This document shows, piece after piece, positions 35,331-47,987 of a DNA stretch of 64,000 nt. Position 1 is the first letter of the stretch, and every line of letters begins with the position of its first letter. The translations under genes were made by a program, and so were the position numbers. The notes beneath the pieces are model-generated. The model had not been told where the DNA came from. It did no database searches and was given only the letters and a program-made list of their open reading frames with translations. This DNA is from Eopsaltria australis (taxonomy: Eukaryota > Chordata > Aves > Passeriformes > Petroicidae), in the NCBI GenBank assembly GCA_034509425.1, contig JAVTVJ010011652.1, positions 5,447,501 through 5,511,500 of the forward strand, written 5' to 3'.

Positions 35331-38300
35331 TAACCACTGATGCACAGAAAGCAAACAGCCCAGGAAGCACACTGATCTTTTCTTCCTGCTTAAAATGTAG
35401 TGCCCCAAGACACATGTCTTGGGTGCAGCAGTCACCAGGCATCTGTGAGCTGGTCCTCAGAGAGAAATGTATTATTTCCTACATTGTACAGTCAGGAAAG
35501 TTAAGATACAAAATGTACAGATGAGAAAGTGAAGAGCCAAACTCCATCTCTACCTATAGTTTAGAGCAAGGCAAGTAGAAATAATGCTCCTTAAGATTGC
35601 TTTCTCATCATTCACTATAATAAAATCTCTTTTGAGGGGGAAATTATTCTAGCTTCTTTGAGCTATGACTGAGAATGTGTAAATGGCATCCGTGTGCATT
35701 TCTTTCACAGCCCTGATTCTCAAGATAATGTATCTTTTTTTAAAGATTTAGTGGTGCTGAATAGTATTGGGAAGACTGTTTATGAATCTCAGAATAAATT
35801 GAAACACAAGCTTACAAACAACAGTAAGTGATCAGACAGTCCCTTGACACTGCACAAAACCACAAATGTTCCTTTTCAGGAATATTTCTTACCTATCAAA
35901 GCCACTTGCTTACCCACACCTATCTTCTTTAGAACCTCAGCTTTCTAACAGACATAAATCTTTCTCACAATATAAATTTACAAGCAGTTATCTTGGTACC
36001 TATCATGCTTACTTACTTGCTCCTTTCTTCCCTTACTCTCACAGCTGTAACCAAGCACAAAAAGCCTTAACTAGCAACACCTGAGACTTACAGCCTCCCA
36101 ATTCCCAAAATACACTGGAACACAAGGCACAGAACCTATGTTGGTCTGCTTTCTTAAGTGGTTTTTCATTTTTAGTGACAAAGTTGTTTTCTAAGGGAAG
36201 GGTATGTGCTAGTTTGGAGTTAAGATTATGGTAATCTTGTAGGTTCTTTTAAAATTCAACACTTCAGACTAGTGAGAAGGGAGTGAGCCAAGGGATGGTG
36301 GAAAGCAAAAGGAGTAGCTCTTTAGTTCAGCTGTAAGATGTTAGGAGATGAAAAGCTCAATCTTGATTTTAGGGTAACAGGTAGTTTTATAAATAGGTGT
36401 CAACTTATTTTGAGAATCTTGTGGTTTAGACTAGAGCCTACCTATATACTGGTTACTACTAGGAGGTGTTTCCAAGCAACAAGTAATTTACAGTCTTTTC
36501 TTTAGAGACTCCCTATGCTGCCTACCTTCCTCTGTGGTCCTAATACATCGCTACAAGAAAGAAGGTGGTCTAAGTTTCTCACAGCTTCCTATAAGGGGAG
36601 TGTCAATATTTGTAGTGAGGGTGCACCTGTGATTGTTTAAGAATTTATATTTATGGTTTAGAGAAGAGTCTCTATGTTTAGGGAATTGAAATGTTCATCA
36701 TGGCTTGTTTCTACGAGTACTTCTTGTTAGTTTTGTTCTTATCTTGCAGTTTCTGTTTGCAAAAGGAGTCCCAAGGGTCTTTGTCAGGAATATTGTTCCC
36801 TGTGGAGGGATTGAGGAGTGGTTTCCAAGCCCTAGAAGGTACATTTCTAGTACAGGAGGCAAAATGCTTTGCAAAGCCCTTTTTCCTGCTAGTGTCTAGT
36901 TGCACCTGGCAGAACCTTGGGAATCTTCATGGTATTTCCTGTATTGTTTAGCTTCAAGGGTGCAAGGGCATATGCTGGAAGAGAGAGATTGGATAATACT
37001 CATTTTCTCTGAGTTTGAACCCAAGAGCTTCTGCAGCTCATCTTGTGTGTTTAGGTTTGGTAGATGTCCACGTAACTCTCCACGTTCATGACTTCACAGC
37101 AAAAGCTTCATGTGGAGGAGAAACATAATGAGCCAAGCAACTACCATTTTTGTCACATATGTGCCACTCGGTAGGGATGGATCTCTTATGACCAGGTTAT
37201 TTGGAGGAGGAGGGTAGACCAACAAACAAATTCACAGCCTTGTGTAACTGAAGTGACTCTGTACAGGCAGAAGGAAAAACTATACTCGTATCCTGCTAAG
37301 CAATAAGTCTCAATATCCTTAGCAAAAATTCTTTGGGGACAGGAATTTTCTGTGCTCTGTGGAGGATTGGCCCGAAGGAATATAAAATACTGTACTTCCC
37401 ACATGTGGTGTAAGGCTTAATAAATGTTGCAAGATGATTGAAGATTCTGGCAGGAAAGGGGCTATTACAAATGTGGAGTGCTATTATCAATCTAATATGC
37501 TAAAAGTATTAATTTCATTGCCTCTGATAAAGTGTCTTGTTAATGAGCTATTTCACAAATGTCTAAATGAATTCCATGGAAAATGATTTATGGTCATGCT
37601 TCCAAAGAAACAAACTCTCCCTCAAGGAGCAAGGTTTTTAAGTTCTGCTGTTACTTTAAAAATTCTTTTTTCCTTCTGCCAAAGCAACTTAAAAAAGCAG
37701 CAGTTCCACTGATGTTAATAGAAATATGATAAGTAAAACTAGCTAGGGACCAAGTTTCTTAATGCTACGTCCTGGTGCACTCCTGTAGTTTGCTGTGTCC
37801 TCTATTTACCATGTTTAATGTCCTGCTCAAGGCTATTGCAATAGCTGTGAATATTAGCCAGTTTCAAAATACTGGAAATGTGTTATTTATGTCATCAAAT
37901 GTCTTTTGTAAAACACAAGGCAAATCCTACAGACAACCTCCATTTTTTCCTGTGTCTGCAAGGCAGATATCTCACTTTAAATTCATGGACATTATATTCT
38001 ATTAAAAAAACAGTTTTGCAGATAATTCCTAGTGTGGTTGTCAAATTCACTGTCCAAGAGGAACCAAAGAAACAGTTTGTTTTGGCAAGTGCTATTTATG
38101 TTACCCCTGTTATGTTGTTTGGCTGTCTATGTACTACAGTAGCAATGGTCCTGTAGCTGAACAGGAGGCTGATGCTAACAATTATTACCGTTGTGGTAAA
38201 ACTCTGCTTTTCAGAGGCCCTGGGAATCTGTAAACCCCATGACAAAAACATTTTTATGTTTTTAGAGATTTCTGTGTCCTGGCTGATTGTTCATTATGTA

Positions 38301-39374
38301 TTTTGGATGCACCACATGCTTTGACTGATTCTTAAAAAGAGATTTGCTCACAGTTGTCACCTGTCTAACATAACCAAAGGTAATACTGGAGTAGTGTGCA
38401 TACCTCGACATTTGAACTGAAACATGACTTGGAAAATATGAAGAGCATATTCTGAGATCTGGTATAAGAATGCAGAAATAAAACTGTATCTTTTCATGCT
38501 TGAATAACTTTGCCACAAATAGGTAGCTGTTACTAATCCTTTGAACGGCTTGTTAGTGAACGGTCCACTGAAATTAAAGAATAGCTTGTAAACATGCATA
38601 ATTCCCCATATTTTGTTCAACAGTTAAACCACTGTCAGTTGAGAAAAGAAGTCTTTTGTTAATTGTGTGGCAGATAAATACTTACATTTCACACTGGGGA
38701 AGAATTAGGTGTTAATGACTTCCTAGGGTTAGAGATATTTTAGAGAAAATGGTGGGAATAATGCAAGAGTAATATGTAAAAACTGAAAATCTTCTGCTTT
38801 CTGTTATGGTATGGTCATGAAATATGATGTGAGTTTAACTTCTTTATGTGGGTTAATGCATTTGCTTGCACTTCTCAGCTGTGACAATGTCACCCAAAGA
38901 CTTTCACCTTCAGAACTGGAAAAGAGTGTTACTAAAACTCATAGTTAACCACCCACCAACCAAGAATTGATTCTTTAATACAGCATATTTCTTTTCAGTG
39001 TTTCTGCTTTCAGTGGGAGAGTGTCATATCTGTAAAGCTTCATTTTAGATATTTTGCAGCAGGAGGGCTGTGTGTCCGAGCTGCCTTGCCTGGACTTCAA
39101 CATATTACCTCTGTTTGGCAAGAGAAAAGGTCAAGAAATCTGTTTAACAAGTTTCTTTTGTTTTGGGAAGAGGTGTTCCTTCTCTTCTGCTCAGGAACAT
39201 CTTTATGACTTCTAAAAAGAATGTGAATAAAAGTAGCCACTTGAGGTGGTTTCCATCTTGCAAGTGAAAGATGGCACATTCCTGTAGCCATCACTTGGTA
39301 AGAGAACAAGGTTGTCAGGGCTGTTCTTTTCTACATGCTGGTTCTTTTCTACATTACTGAAGACCTTGCAGACA
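35331..39374. other. Mostly unique non-coding DNA; one odd block
   Basis: No gene is recognised. From about 36180 to 37100 the text changes character (purine- and TAG-rich, starting TGTGCTAGTTTGGAG near 36207). It could be a diverged LTR or other old insert, but no family could be named. At 39323-39354 the 14-mer GTTCTTTTCTACAT occurs twice with an 18-base period. AT-rich sequence near 37480-37600 may be regulatory. Confidence 0.5.
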
Positions 39375-39735
39375 AATGGAGTGTAGTCCAGAGGGCAATA
39401 GCAGTAAAATGATAAAAGACTTGGAAAATGGAAATTGCAAGGGTGATAAAGAGGATGGAACATGTAGCACTTAGGAGATATAACTGTCTATACATACATA
39501 AAGGGATATTACAGAGAAGAGAGACCAATTATTCTCTCGAGTCATCAAGGACAGAACAAGGCTAATAGATTTAGGATGTTGCTGGGAAAACGTCAGTTGT
39601 ACATCAGGACATACTTTGAGTAGAACAGTCAGGACAATGTATGATGCTCTCAAGTGGAGCTGGGCTGGATTTCCATCACTGAACCTGTTCAAGTGTAGGG
39701 CTAGACATCAGGCTGGTGTAATGGATCTTGCTGTA
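39375..39735 (+). mobile_element. Ancient CR1/L3-like LINE relict
   Basis: Similarity to CR1-type 3' sequence is diverged but collinear. GTCCAGAGGGCAATAGCA comes first, then TGTCTATACATACATAAAGGG, GGACAGAACAAGGCTAATAG, a TTGTACATCAGGACATACTTTGAGTAGAA segment split by substitutions, ATTTCCATCACTGAACCTG, and TTCAAGTGTAGGGCTAGACA. These correspond in order to the lariat-like tail of the CR1 ORF (RR-FF-R--W--P----L--FK-LD) in nucleotide form. No frame stays open. It is the oldest-looking LINE copy in the window. The exact family and edges are uncertain. Confidence 0.65.
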
Positions 39736-42700
39736 CCTTAAAGTCTCACAGAAGCAAAAGGCCTTGGTCCTGCAAACCTTCATGTAGGAGGGCAATCCTC
39801 ATACAGCCTAAAGTTTTTACTTGATTAGGAGTTGCCATATACCTTAATGAATCTTTAATGGTTGGTGGGATGTACCTTTCCAAAGAAGCAAATTCACGGG
39901 TATTAATTATTTACACAATTTGCAAAGCATGTAAATTGTGGATTTTACCCTATCAAAATCCAAAACTGTCTCTTGTCCATAAAAAGCCTGATTCAATTAG
40001 TATCTTCCATTTTCAATATGAATGTTAAGCATTGGTTTACATGTTTAAATCCAAGAGAAATCTGACTGTCTTAAATTTATATTCAAATGGAACATCTTCT
40101 TTGTTGTCTGAATTTGATTCTTTACTGTGAGCTTTTTTCATCTAGATCTGTGGTTTTTAGCCAACCTCCAAAAATACGTATCACACAAGACTATTTCCCA
40201 AATGATCATTATGGGAAGAATTTCAGTATGTGGGCAGAATATTGCCTTTGTACAATCCAAACTATTGGTTTGTTGGCTGCATCAGTATTTCAGCAGAATT
40301 TTTGTCAAGGGCAGTCTCTCTGCTTTTATTAGTAATTGCTCAAGCTCAACAGAAACTCAAAAAAATGCTAATGAGTTTAATGAATCAAAACTTTCATTGC
40401 CTGCCTACTGCTACTTGTGTCATACTCCAGGGAAATTAAGGTGCTGGCAGTGTTTGATGAACAGGGTAAAATCACAACCCTTTCAAGAAACCAGAGCTGC
40501 AGCTGGGAATGGATTGAATGACACAGCTTTCCTTGCTTAAGGGAGAGAGCAGGGGAGAGCCACCATGATGAAAAGGCACCATACAAATTGCCAAAAAGGG
40601 TCTTCCTCTGTCTATTATATAGCTCGATGAAATTCATGGGGTTGTTGGTCATAACTCTAACACAATTTCAGCAAATCTGGAAATTTTCCATTCTCCTAAT
40701 TGTCATTGTGGATCTACCCTCTGAACTGGTTACGGTTTTTCGTAGCAGATAGGAAAGTTCTGGATGTCTTTGAACATCCTTGGGCTTGAGGATTACAATC
40801 TCCTTATTTTGATTTCAGATATTTCTTTCTGGAAATCATATAACTTCCTACAGTGAGACAATCAGTTGGCCTTCAGGCTTTATTTACATTGTTATTTGCA
40901 TCTCATTCTTTTTGGTACTTGGATCCAGGGTGTACTGCTAACTTTAAATTAACTACCTATGATAGTGTTTACTACAAAAGCAATGAAAATATGCTTGTGT
41001 GTTCTTTATGTTGTAGCAGAGGGCAACTTTAAGCACCAGTTTTACTAAATCTTTTTTTTTCTTCAAGCTCTAAGTAGCTTACTTGGTCTTCTGATCTAAA
41101 GAGAGTAGCAGAGAATGTATACTGTAATAATGATGAAAGGATTAATGAGATACCAGGGAAATCTTTTTGGCAGTGTTATAAATAGATGAAAATGAGTAAG
41201 CTTTAAAATCTAAAGTCAGATCTTTTTCCACATAAAAGCAGGTTGCCACTTCTAGGATTTTTGTATGGGTTTCTAACTGTGATATTAGAATTGGTATTGT
41301 GAGTTTCTTAAGAAGGTGTGCTACATGCTGAATTTCAATTCCTAAAGTCATTCTCTAGAGTTTCAAATAGCCTGTATTTCAACAAGGTATGTAAACATGA
41401 GTTTGTCTTTTCTCAGCAAGTGCCCTGTTTGTCACTTAAAGAAGTTAAAGAATTTGCTTCTCTGTTTCACTCTTTCATTTGCCAATCCCTGACCTTTGTA
41501 GCCCAGTTAGAGCACAGATTTTATCTTTTCAACAGAAATGCAACAATACTTAAAATAAGAGGTTGAAACATGTTCAGCTTCCTACCATGTGACAGTGTGT
41601 TAAAATCGGATTTTTTCAGTTAATTTAACATTCAGATGCAGTATTTTCTTGCATTCAGCTAAGACTTCTCAGGTTTATGCAGAGTACAGGAACAAAAATC
41701 TACTCAAAAATCTACCACCCAAGTATTGCAGAGGACTGGGACTATATTTGCATTTAGGAGACAAATCAGGCATATTATTCTAGAATGGCCATAAAGCTGT
41801 CACAGCAATACCAACAATAAATTCAAAAAATTCCTTCTCCTGTAAATCACCTCACTGCTGCTCCTTAGGAAGTCCTCTAGCCAAACTTCCACTCTACATG
41901 TAGGAACCCAGAACAACCTGGGGACTTGTGGATGTCACCACCTCTAAGTATTTTTTTTGCATAAATATTTATACTTCCTAGGACTAAACAGAATTGAAAG
42001 TTTCTCACAGGTGGCTCAGAAGTGTCCTGCTTTCAGTCTGGGTAAAATAGTTTTAAAGTTGAAAAATGAAATTTCTGTAAACAATATTTTTTTAATATTG
42101 TATATTCTTCAAAAGAATTGTAGAATGAAGGCGTAGCTTGTGTTTATCCCTCTGTCTTGGAAAGTGACTGGGATTTGGAATAATGTTACAAGGAGACATT
42201 GGAAGAGGGAACTGGTACCACATTCAAGAGTTCCACTAAGATGTAGTGGAAGAGAGAAGAAACATTTCTTCTCTCTGACATAGCATATACTGGCCTTATT
42301 AAGATTTTGAGAGAATATAATAAACACTTAGATGTCATAAATAGTGCTAAGATAGAGTTAAAACCGTCCCAAGAAGAAGAAAAAAAACAACAACCCACAA
42401 ACCCCAAAATAAACATAAAAACCCATGTAGGTTTGTGGGTATAAGTCACCAGCAAGCAAAGCATGTTTTCAATGCTATTCCTGAGGAAAACCAAAGAAAA
42501 AGCTTTTCCCAACATCTTTATATACAGTCACCTTGGCTGAAGGTTTAAGCTTTGGGGCACCAAGGAGAACCAGAACATTATTCCAAAGACTTCTTACTAG
42601 TAAGAAAAACTCCAAAGGGGAGAAATAGTTACTTGCTGATACTGTAAAATGATTCCAATTAACTTTCATGGAGGACTAGACCTTTGCCTATGGGTTTAAG

Positions 42701-45700
42701 CATTTCTTTCTGATTCATTTGCCCATTACATGTAGACTTTAAAGACAAGAACTGGCTGACTTTTCTTGAATCTCAGTTCAGGTCTTGGATAGGGCAATCA
42801 TCAAAAGCAACTTCTAAGCCTCTGTTGGAAATGTATCCAAAAAATATATACAGAGGTAAAACTTTTTCTAGATTCACCAGAACTTCCCCCCTGTGATTGG
42901 AGTATCCCTTGAAAACCTAGCCCATTAAAATGTTTGAAATGTGAATGCTTTGGAATCTGAGCTTCTTGGCCTGATTTTTAAAGGGAGGTGTGCATTATTT
43001 AATCAGAAAACCTGTATTTTGAGAGACAGTTGATTTTAAAAATAATACGTATGATATGAAAGGGGTGTGTTCATGAAAAAGAAAAAGAGGAGCAAAAAGC
43101 TTCTCCCTTCACCAAGCATTCTCACATAAGAAGAAAGCTATCAACAACCTTTCTGAAAGTCCAATGTCCCTTCAGCCACTGAATTTGTTCTGCATGGAGA
43201 GGAGCACAAAATGCTTGACCAATGCTTGATACAAACCTGACAAATTCCAGGAATATTCTCTCTGTACAAAGAGACACTGCAATCTTGCTCTTTCTCTGGC
43301 AGTTACTGATGAGTATGTACATATACATGAAAAAAGTATTGATGAGATGCTAATCTCAAAAGAGATAAGAAAGAATTTGCAGGGTGGATTCATTTATAAG
43401 TCTATGAGAAGTACAGATTTGTCATTGATACATTCCTAATAAACTGTGTGTGGATGACACGTCGATAACTCACTCCCAGTAAGGTTTTTGCAATGGTGGC
43501 ATAATGCTTTAACTCCTTCCCATTGTACCTTTCAGAATTTACAGCAGAGTGCATCCAACATGGGAAGCTCTCAGTATTCAGCCTAAGTAATAAATAGAAG
43601 CTGGCTCTTTCTTTGGTATAAATACAGCAGTGCAGACTTTGTAGCTATATTCTGCACAGACAGCATGTTCACAAATCAGTGGGTGCCAAGTATACCCAAT
43701 TCATATTCTGCATTATCTCCTGCTGTACAGTGTAAATAAAGCACTTAGCAAACATGCCTCTCATAGAAGACAAAACACAAACACAGTTAAAGATCTGATC
43801 AAAGTCTGAGCTACTCATGCACGATCAGATGTCAGCTCTTCAAGCTGCAGGATGCAGAGGAGACACTTCCTCCCCCTTCAGAAATACCTCCCTGACTTCT
43901 ACAGAGAACTGCAGCATGTGTTACATAACGTGTTATATCATCCACTGATTCTATAGGCACCTTTTTTGGTTAAAATCTCGTCATGGGATCCACTTGCTGA
44001 GAGTTGATTCTGTCCGATTGTGTACTTCTGCATAGTTTGTCTGAAGGCACCTGATTCATGACTCACTTATGGATTTACTTTTATCACAAGCTCTATTTTA
44101 TAATGCTGAATTCTAAATCAGAAAAGTCAGATTGTGTTTAGAAGACAGAAATTCAGGGAAATCTGAATTTTTTTTTCACCTTAGACTTTTCCTATTTTGT
44201 TTGTGCAATCTACGTTTTGTGGTTCATTGAAGGCCTGTTTCAGAATTGGCTACATGTGACCAGTACAGAAGCATCAGTTTTCCTGCTCACATGGTTGGGA
44301 CTAAAGATTGTTCCATGTGTAAATGAATCAATCATCCCCCATTTAATAAAAAAAAGACCCCAAAACATTAACTTTGAAGGAACCTAGATATGCTCCCATA
44401 AACTTTAATAGGTAACATGTCATGCCTTGAAGATGGGTTTAGGACAACTTCTGAACTTCCATGGAAGACAATAGGAAGATTCATCCTGGTACTCAGGAAC
44501 TTTGATCAAGTTCCTGGTTTTCAGATGTGACAGATATTAATTTGTTCTTGCAAAGAGTCCTCAGAGTGATTCCTGGAGTTAGTTACTTTGAAAAGTTACA
44601 GCAGTTATTTTGAAAAGGTATATGTAGTCTTTATTAGAAAATATCTTTGGAAAAAAAGACATTTTCACACCACAGCACACAGGAGTGTTTTTAATCTTAC
44701 CAACTAAGAGAAAGACAACGACTTCCTTTTCACATACTACTTACCTTGTAGGAGGGAGAAAAGAGAGAAGGGTGAGTGTTTAGATGATCTTATTCTACTT
44801 CACAGAGGGTTTTAGTGTATCACTTCTATCTCTGATCAGGGAAGTTTATTAGGATTTCTCATCAGTGGATGCACAGTTCTAAACCAATACTCACAAGCAT
44901 ATGAACACAGAATAAAATTCACCTTCAAAGCCCTAAAGGAGATGCAAGAGGAGGTGCATTTACATTTTAAATTTTCATTCCAAATCCAGCGCAGGGTCCC
45001 TGAAGGAGTGAGGGCTATTTAAAAATTCATGTGAAGTTTTGGATCTGGAATCCTAGCATATTTCCTGTTGAGGAACTGCATACATCACAAAATGCCATCA
45101 CCACTTACCACTTTTATTATGCAGATCATTCTCTTGCAAGATGGCAGTAGATGATTTCTGCCTCATGGGATGTGCAGGATTTAGACCATGTTGAATGATA
45201 ATGGTTTGTGCAGAACCTTGCACTACTACTCTTCTTACAGCATTGACTTAGGAGATGAAGGCAGGGCCCTTTTTTTTTTTTCTATTAAAGATGACAATCA
45301 ACATTTCCAGAAAACTTAAATTAATACAGTAATATAAAAAAAAAGTTCAGATGAATTTGCAGCACAGTTATACATCAAAGTTCTACCAATGCATTATGCA
45401 TCTCTCTAGTCTTTTGAATCTTCCTTACATGCCTTCCCCCATACTCCTAAACAGAAATAGCTCCTTTCATCATGCTATTGGCATAAATAGGAGCAGGACT
45501 AATACTGCTGAAACTGTTATATTAATTTCTGTATAAAGGCCATTTTGCTTTGTGGAAAAGGTCACCACACATAGATGGCTCTGAATCCTGGATTCTATAC
45601 TGCAAGCCATTAATTTGTAGATCATATCCAAAATAAGCATGAACCTACAGTAGCAGTAGCACTATATGTGTCAGCCAATTTATTTTTTGAAGCAGTTGAT

Positions 45701-47961
45701 TTGATATTAAATTTGTGCTGAGATAACAAAGCTTTTTCAGCAATTAAGTTACAGACAGATTTAATTAATAAATGTCAGCCTGACTTTAATGATTTGGAGC
45801 TTAAAAATAAATTACTGGCTTAATCAGATGGTCGTTCTGCAAAGAAAGTTTCTCAGCTAGAGCCCTTAAACCCTGGATAGGTATCTAGAACATGCAGTGA
45901 GAGTGAGCACTTTGGACTCTGCTCACAGAGTGCTGTTCTTATGATTACTTGAAAGAACCATCAGTTGATTCACTGCTGTACCCTGTCCACATCTCCATTC
46001 CCAGAGCAGGAATAATTGGATATATTTGCAGAGATATTTGTCTACCTGTGTGAAAAATCTTCCACAGAGAGACTCCACAGTCCCCCTGCGTGGTCTGTCC
46101 TTGAACTACAGTAGTACTTTAGCCAAGTTTTTTGTAATGTTTAAGCTGAACATCTCTGGCTGCATCAACTGATAGCAAAAATTCCTGTAACTCCTCATCT
46201 TCTGTTTCATATAGCAAAACTGAAGCAAATTACCATGTTTCAACCTGAGGGCAGAGTATGTTTAAAGATATTTAAGAGTTATGTGGTTGTTGATTATGGT
46301 ATAAGAAGAACATTTAGAAGAAACAGCCAGCACTAAAGCCTTGAATTTGGATTCCTCAGATGTACTGTTGATTTCCTGTGTAGCCTTAGGCAAGGCCCTT
46401 CACCTTTAAAGAGTCTGATTTCTTATCAAAAAGGCACAAAGCTTTTACTACAGCAGCCTCTCTGTTTAGTGAGGGAAGATCACAAAATATTCAGACAGGC
46501 AGCAGGTAATTCTTCTTTAAATCTTTGCACATGGGTTCCTGTAGCTCACCATTGCTAAGGACTCAGCAGCTGCCCTCGGATCTTTTTCCCCTTTCCCTTC
46601 CTACACCTTTTTTACTGATACTTACATTATAACACAACAAGGGTATTGAAACTTACAGTCTGTTCAAGATGAAATCCCTGTCTGCTCAACCAGCAATTAC
46701 CTTGTTTTCAGAAGTTCTACATTAATTTGAAATGTTATTTGAGGTTCAGTGTCTTTCAGATTAAATTGACATTTAAAAAAAGGAGAAATACTCATTCTCT
46801 CCTAACCTTTGGAAATAACACTGGGTTCAGACAGTACTATCAGCTGCCCTGCTACTTGTTTCTTATCATTTTCTACAGGGCCCAGGCTATTATTTTCTTT
46901 AACCTCTGATATGTGTTGTTGAGCTGGCCTGGGTGCCAAACACCAGAGGCACCTTGGTAAAGAGCAGTAGTGACCCTCAATACATTTGATCTCATTTCTT
47001 GACATTTCTGTCATCATTATTTGACTGCACGAAAATGGTAAAAAACCCCACTAAACCCTCAGCCCCTGTGAACCTGAAGCCCTTCAAAGAGAAATAGCCT
47101 GTACACTACTGGCAGAGAGCCTGCAAAGGACATTTATCCCAGGATCCTGCATAAATGCCAACCAGTTAATTGAATGTTCCCTGCCTGGCTTCCCTGCAGC
47201 TTGACTGTTTTTTCCCCCTCCAGTTTTGGTGGGTGAAGTTTTACCTCTCTTTCAACTGTTCTTTCTTTTTAGTCTGACTTGATTCATTCAGTATCTGACC
47301 AGAAAAAAACCTTCTGCCAGTTCAGATAATTCACTGATCAGATTTTAAGTTGCTCCACAAGTCCTGTTCTTCAGTGAAGAGCAGTCTGACTCTCAATCCA
47401 GACAAAATGAATGTCTGAGGGGAAACGTTTCTCTTTGCACTGAAGGTGTAGACTCCGTGTGAAGAGGGATAAAAGCCTTCAGAACATGTCAGTTCCCCCA
47501 ACTGCAAGTCCCCTAAACACCATTGTTTCCCCACTACCTGAAAACGTCTTCCCACGCTTATCATTAGACACAAAGATCTGAATTAGATTTCCTTCACAGT
47601 GTTTATCTTCCACTGGAGGGAATAATAAAGTGAACCACTCTATCTGAAAATGCCTGTGAAGGCAAAAACCAGTTAAGTAGAGAAATAGGTTCTTGATGTT
47701 ATTACAACCTGTTTTTCCAGGACCAGAATCACAGCAAGTTACCAAGTGCCATCTGCAGTCTCTTCTTCCCATTTTTGATGTCTTATACCGAGTGATCAGC
47801 CTTCAGTGGGTTTTACTTTTTTTGTTTTACTGAACCACTATAACTACTACTGTCCTGAGGGACAAGACAGTTCTAAAGTCCAAGGACTAAGCTCCCTAGG
47901 AATGTGGGTAAACCTTTCATGCAATTCAAAAGCCTATTACTGTCAGCCCTCTACTTACTAA
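39736..47961. other. Unique non-coding DNA
   Basis: No gene is recognised; open frames reach at most 137 codons (40127-40540, plus), without known domains. Points of interest are a recursive-splice-like site on the minus strand (44739-44770), an AT-rich element at 45650-45840 with homeodomain and SOX cores, and a weaker CTCF-like match on the minus strand at 47746-47759 (12 of 14 positions). A POU-type ATTTGCAT octamer lies near 41748. Confidence 0.6.
44739..44770 (-). other. Recursive-splice-like site (juxtaposed acceptor and donor)
   Basis: On the minus strand a run of about 23 pyrimidines (CCCTTCTCTCTTTTCTCCCTCCT) leads into ACAAG, immediately followed by GTAAGTAG. An acceptor placed directly in front of a strong donor is the arrangement of recursive splice sites, which let very long vertebrate introns be removed in steps. 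A branch-point-like CTAAAC lies upstream on the same strand. The acceptor ends in AAG rather than the preferred CAG, which weakens the call. It would support a long minus-strand intron crossing this window, as the 833-896 candidate also would. Confidence 0.2.
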
Positions 47962-47987
47962 TTTTTTTTTTTTTTTTTTTTTTTTTT
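47962..47987 (-). repeat. Poly-T run (26 T)
   Basis: Uninterrupted run of 26 T on the plus strand, flanked by CTTACTAA and GCCAAAAG. It could be a minus-strand poly-A tail, but the sequence beyond it has no polyadenylation signal or recognisable element. The length is likely polymorphic and prone to sequencing error. Confidence 0.97.
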
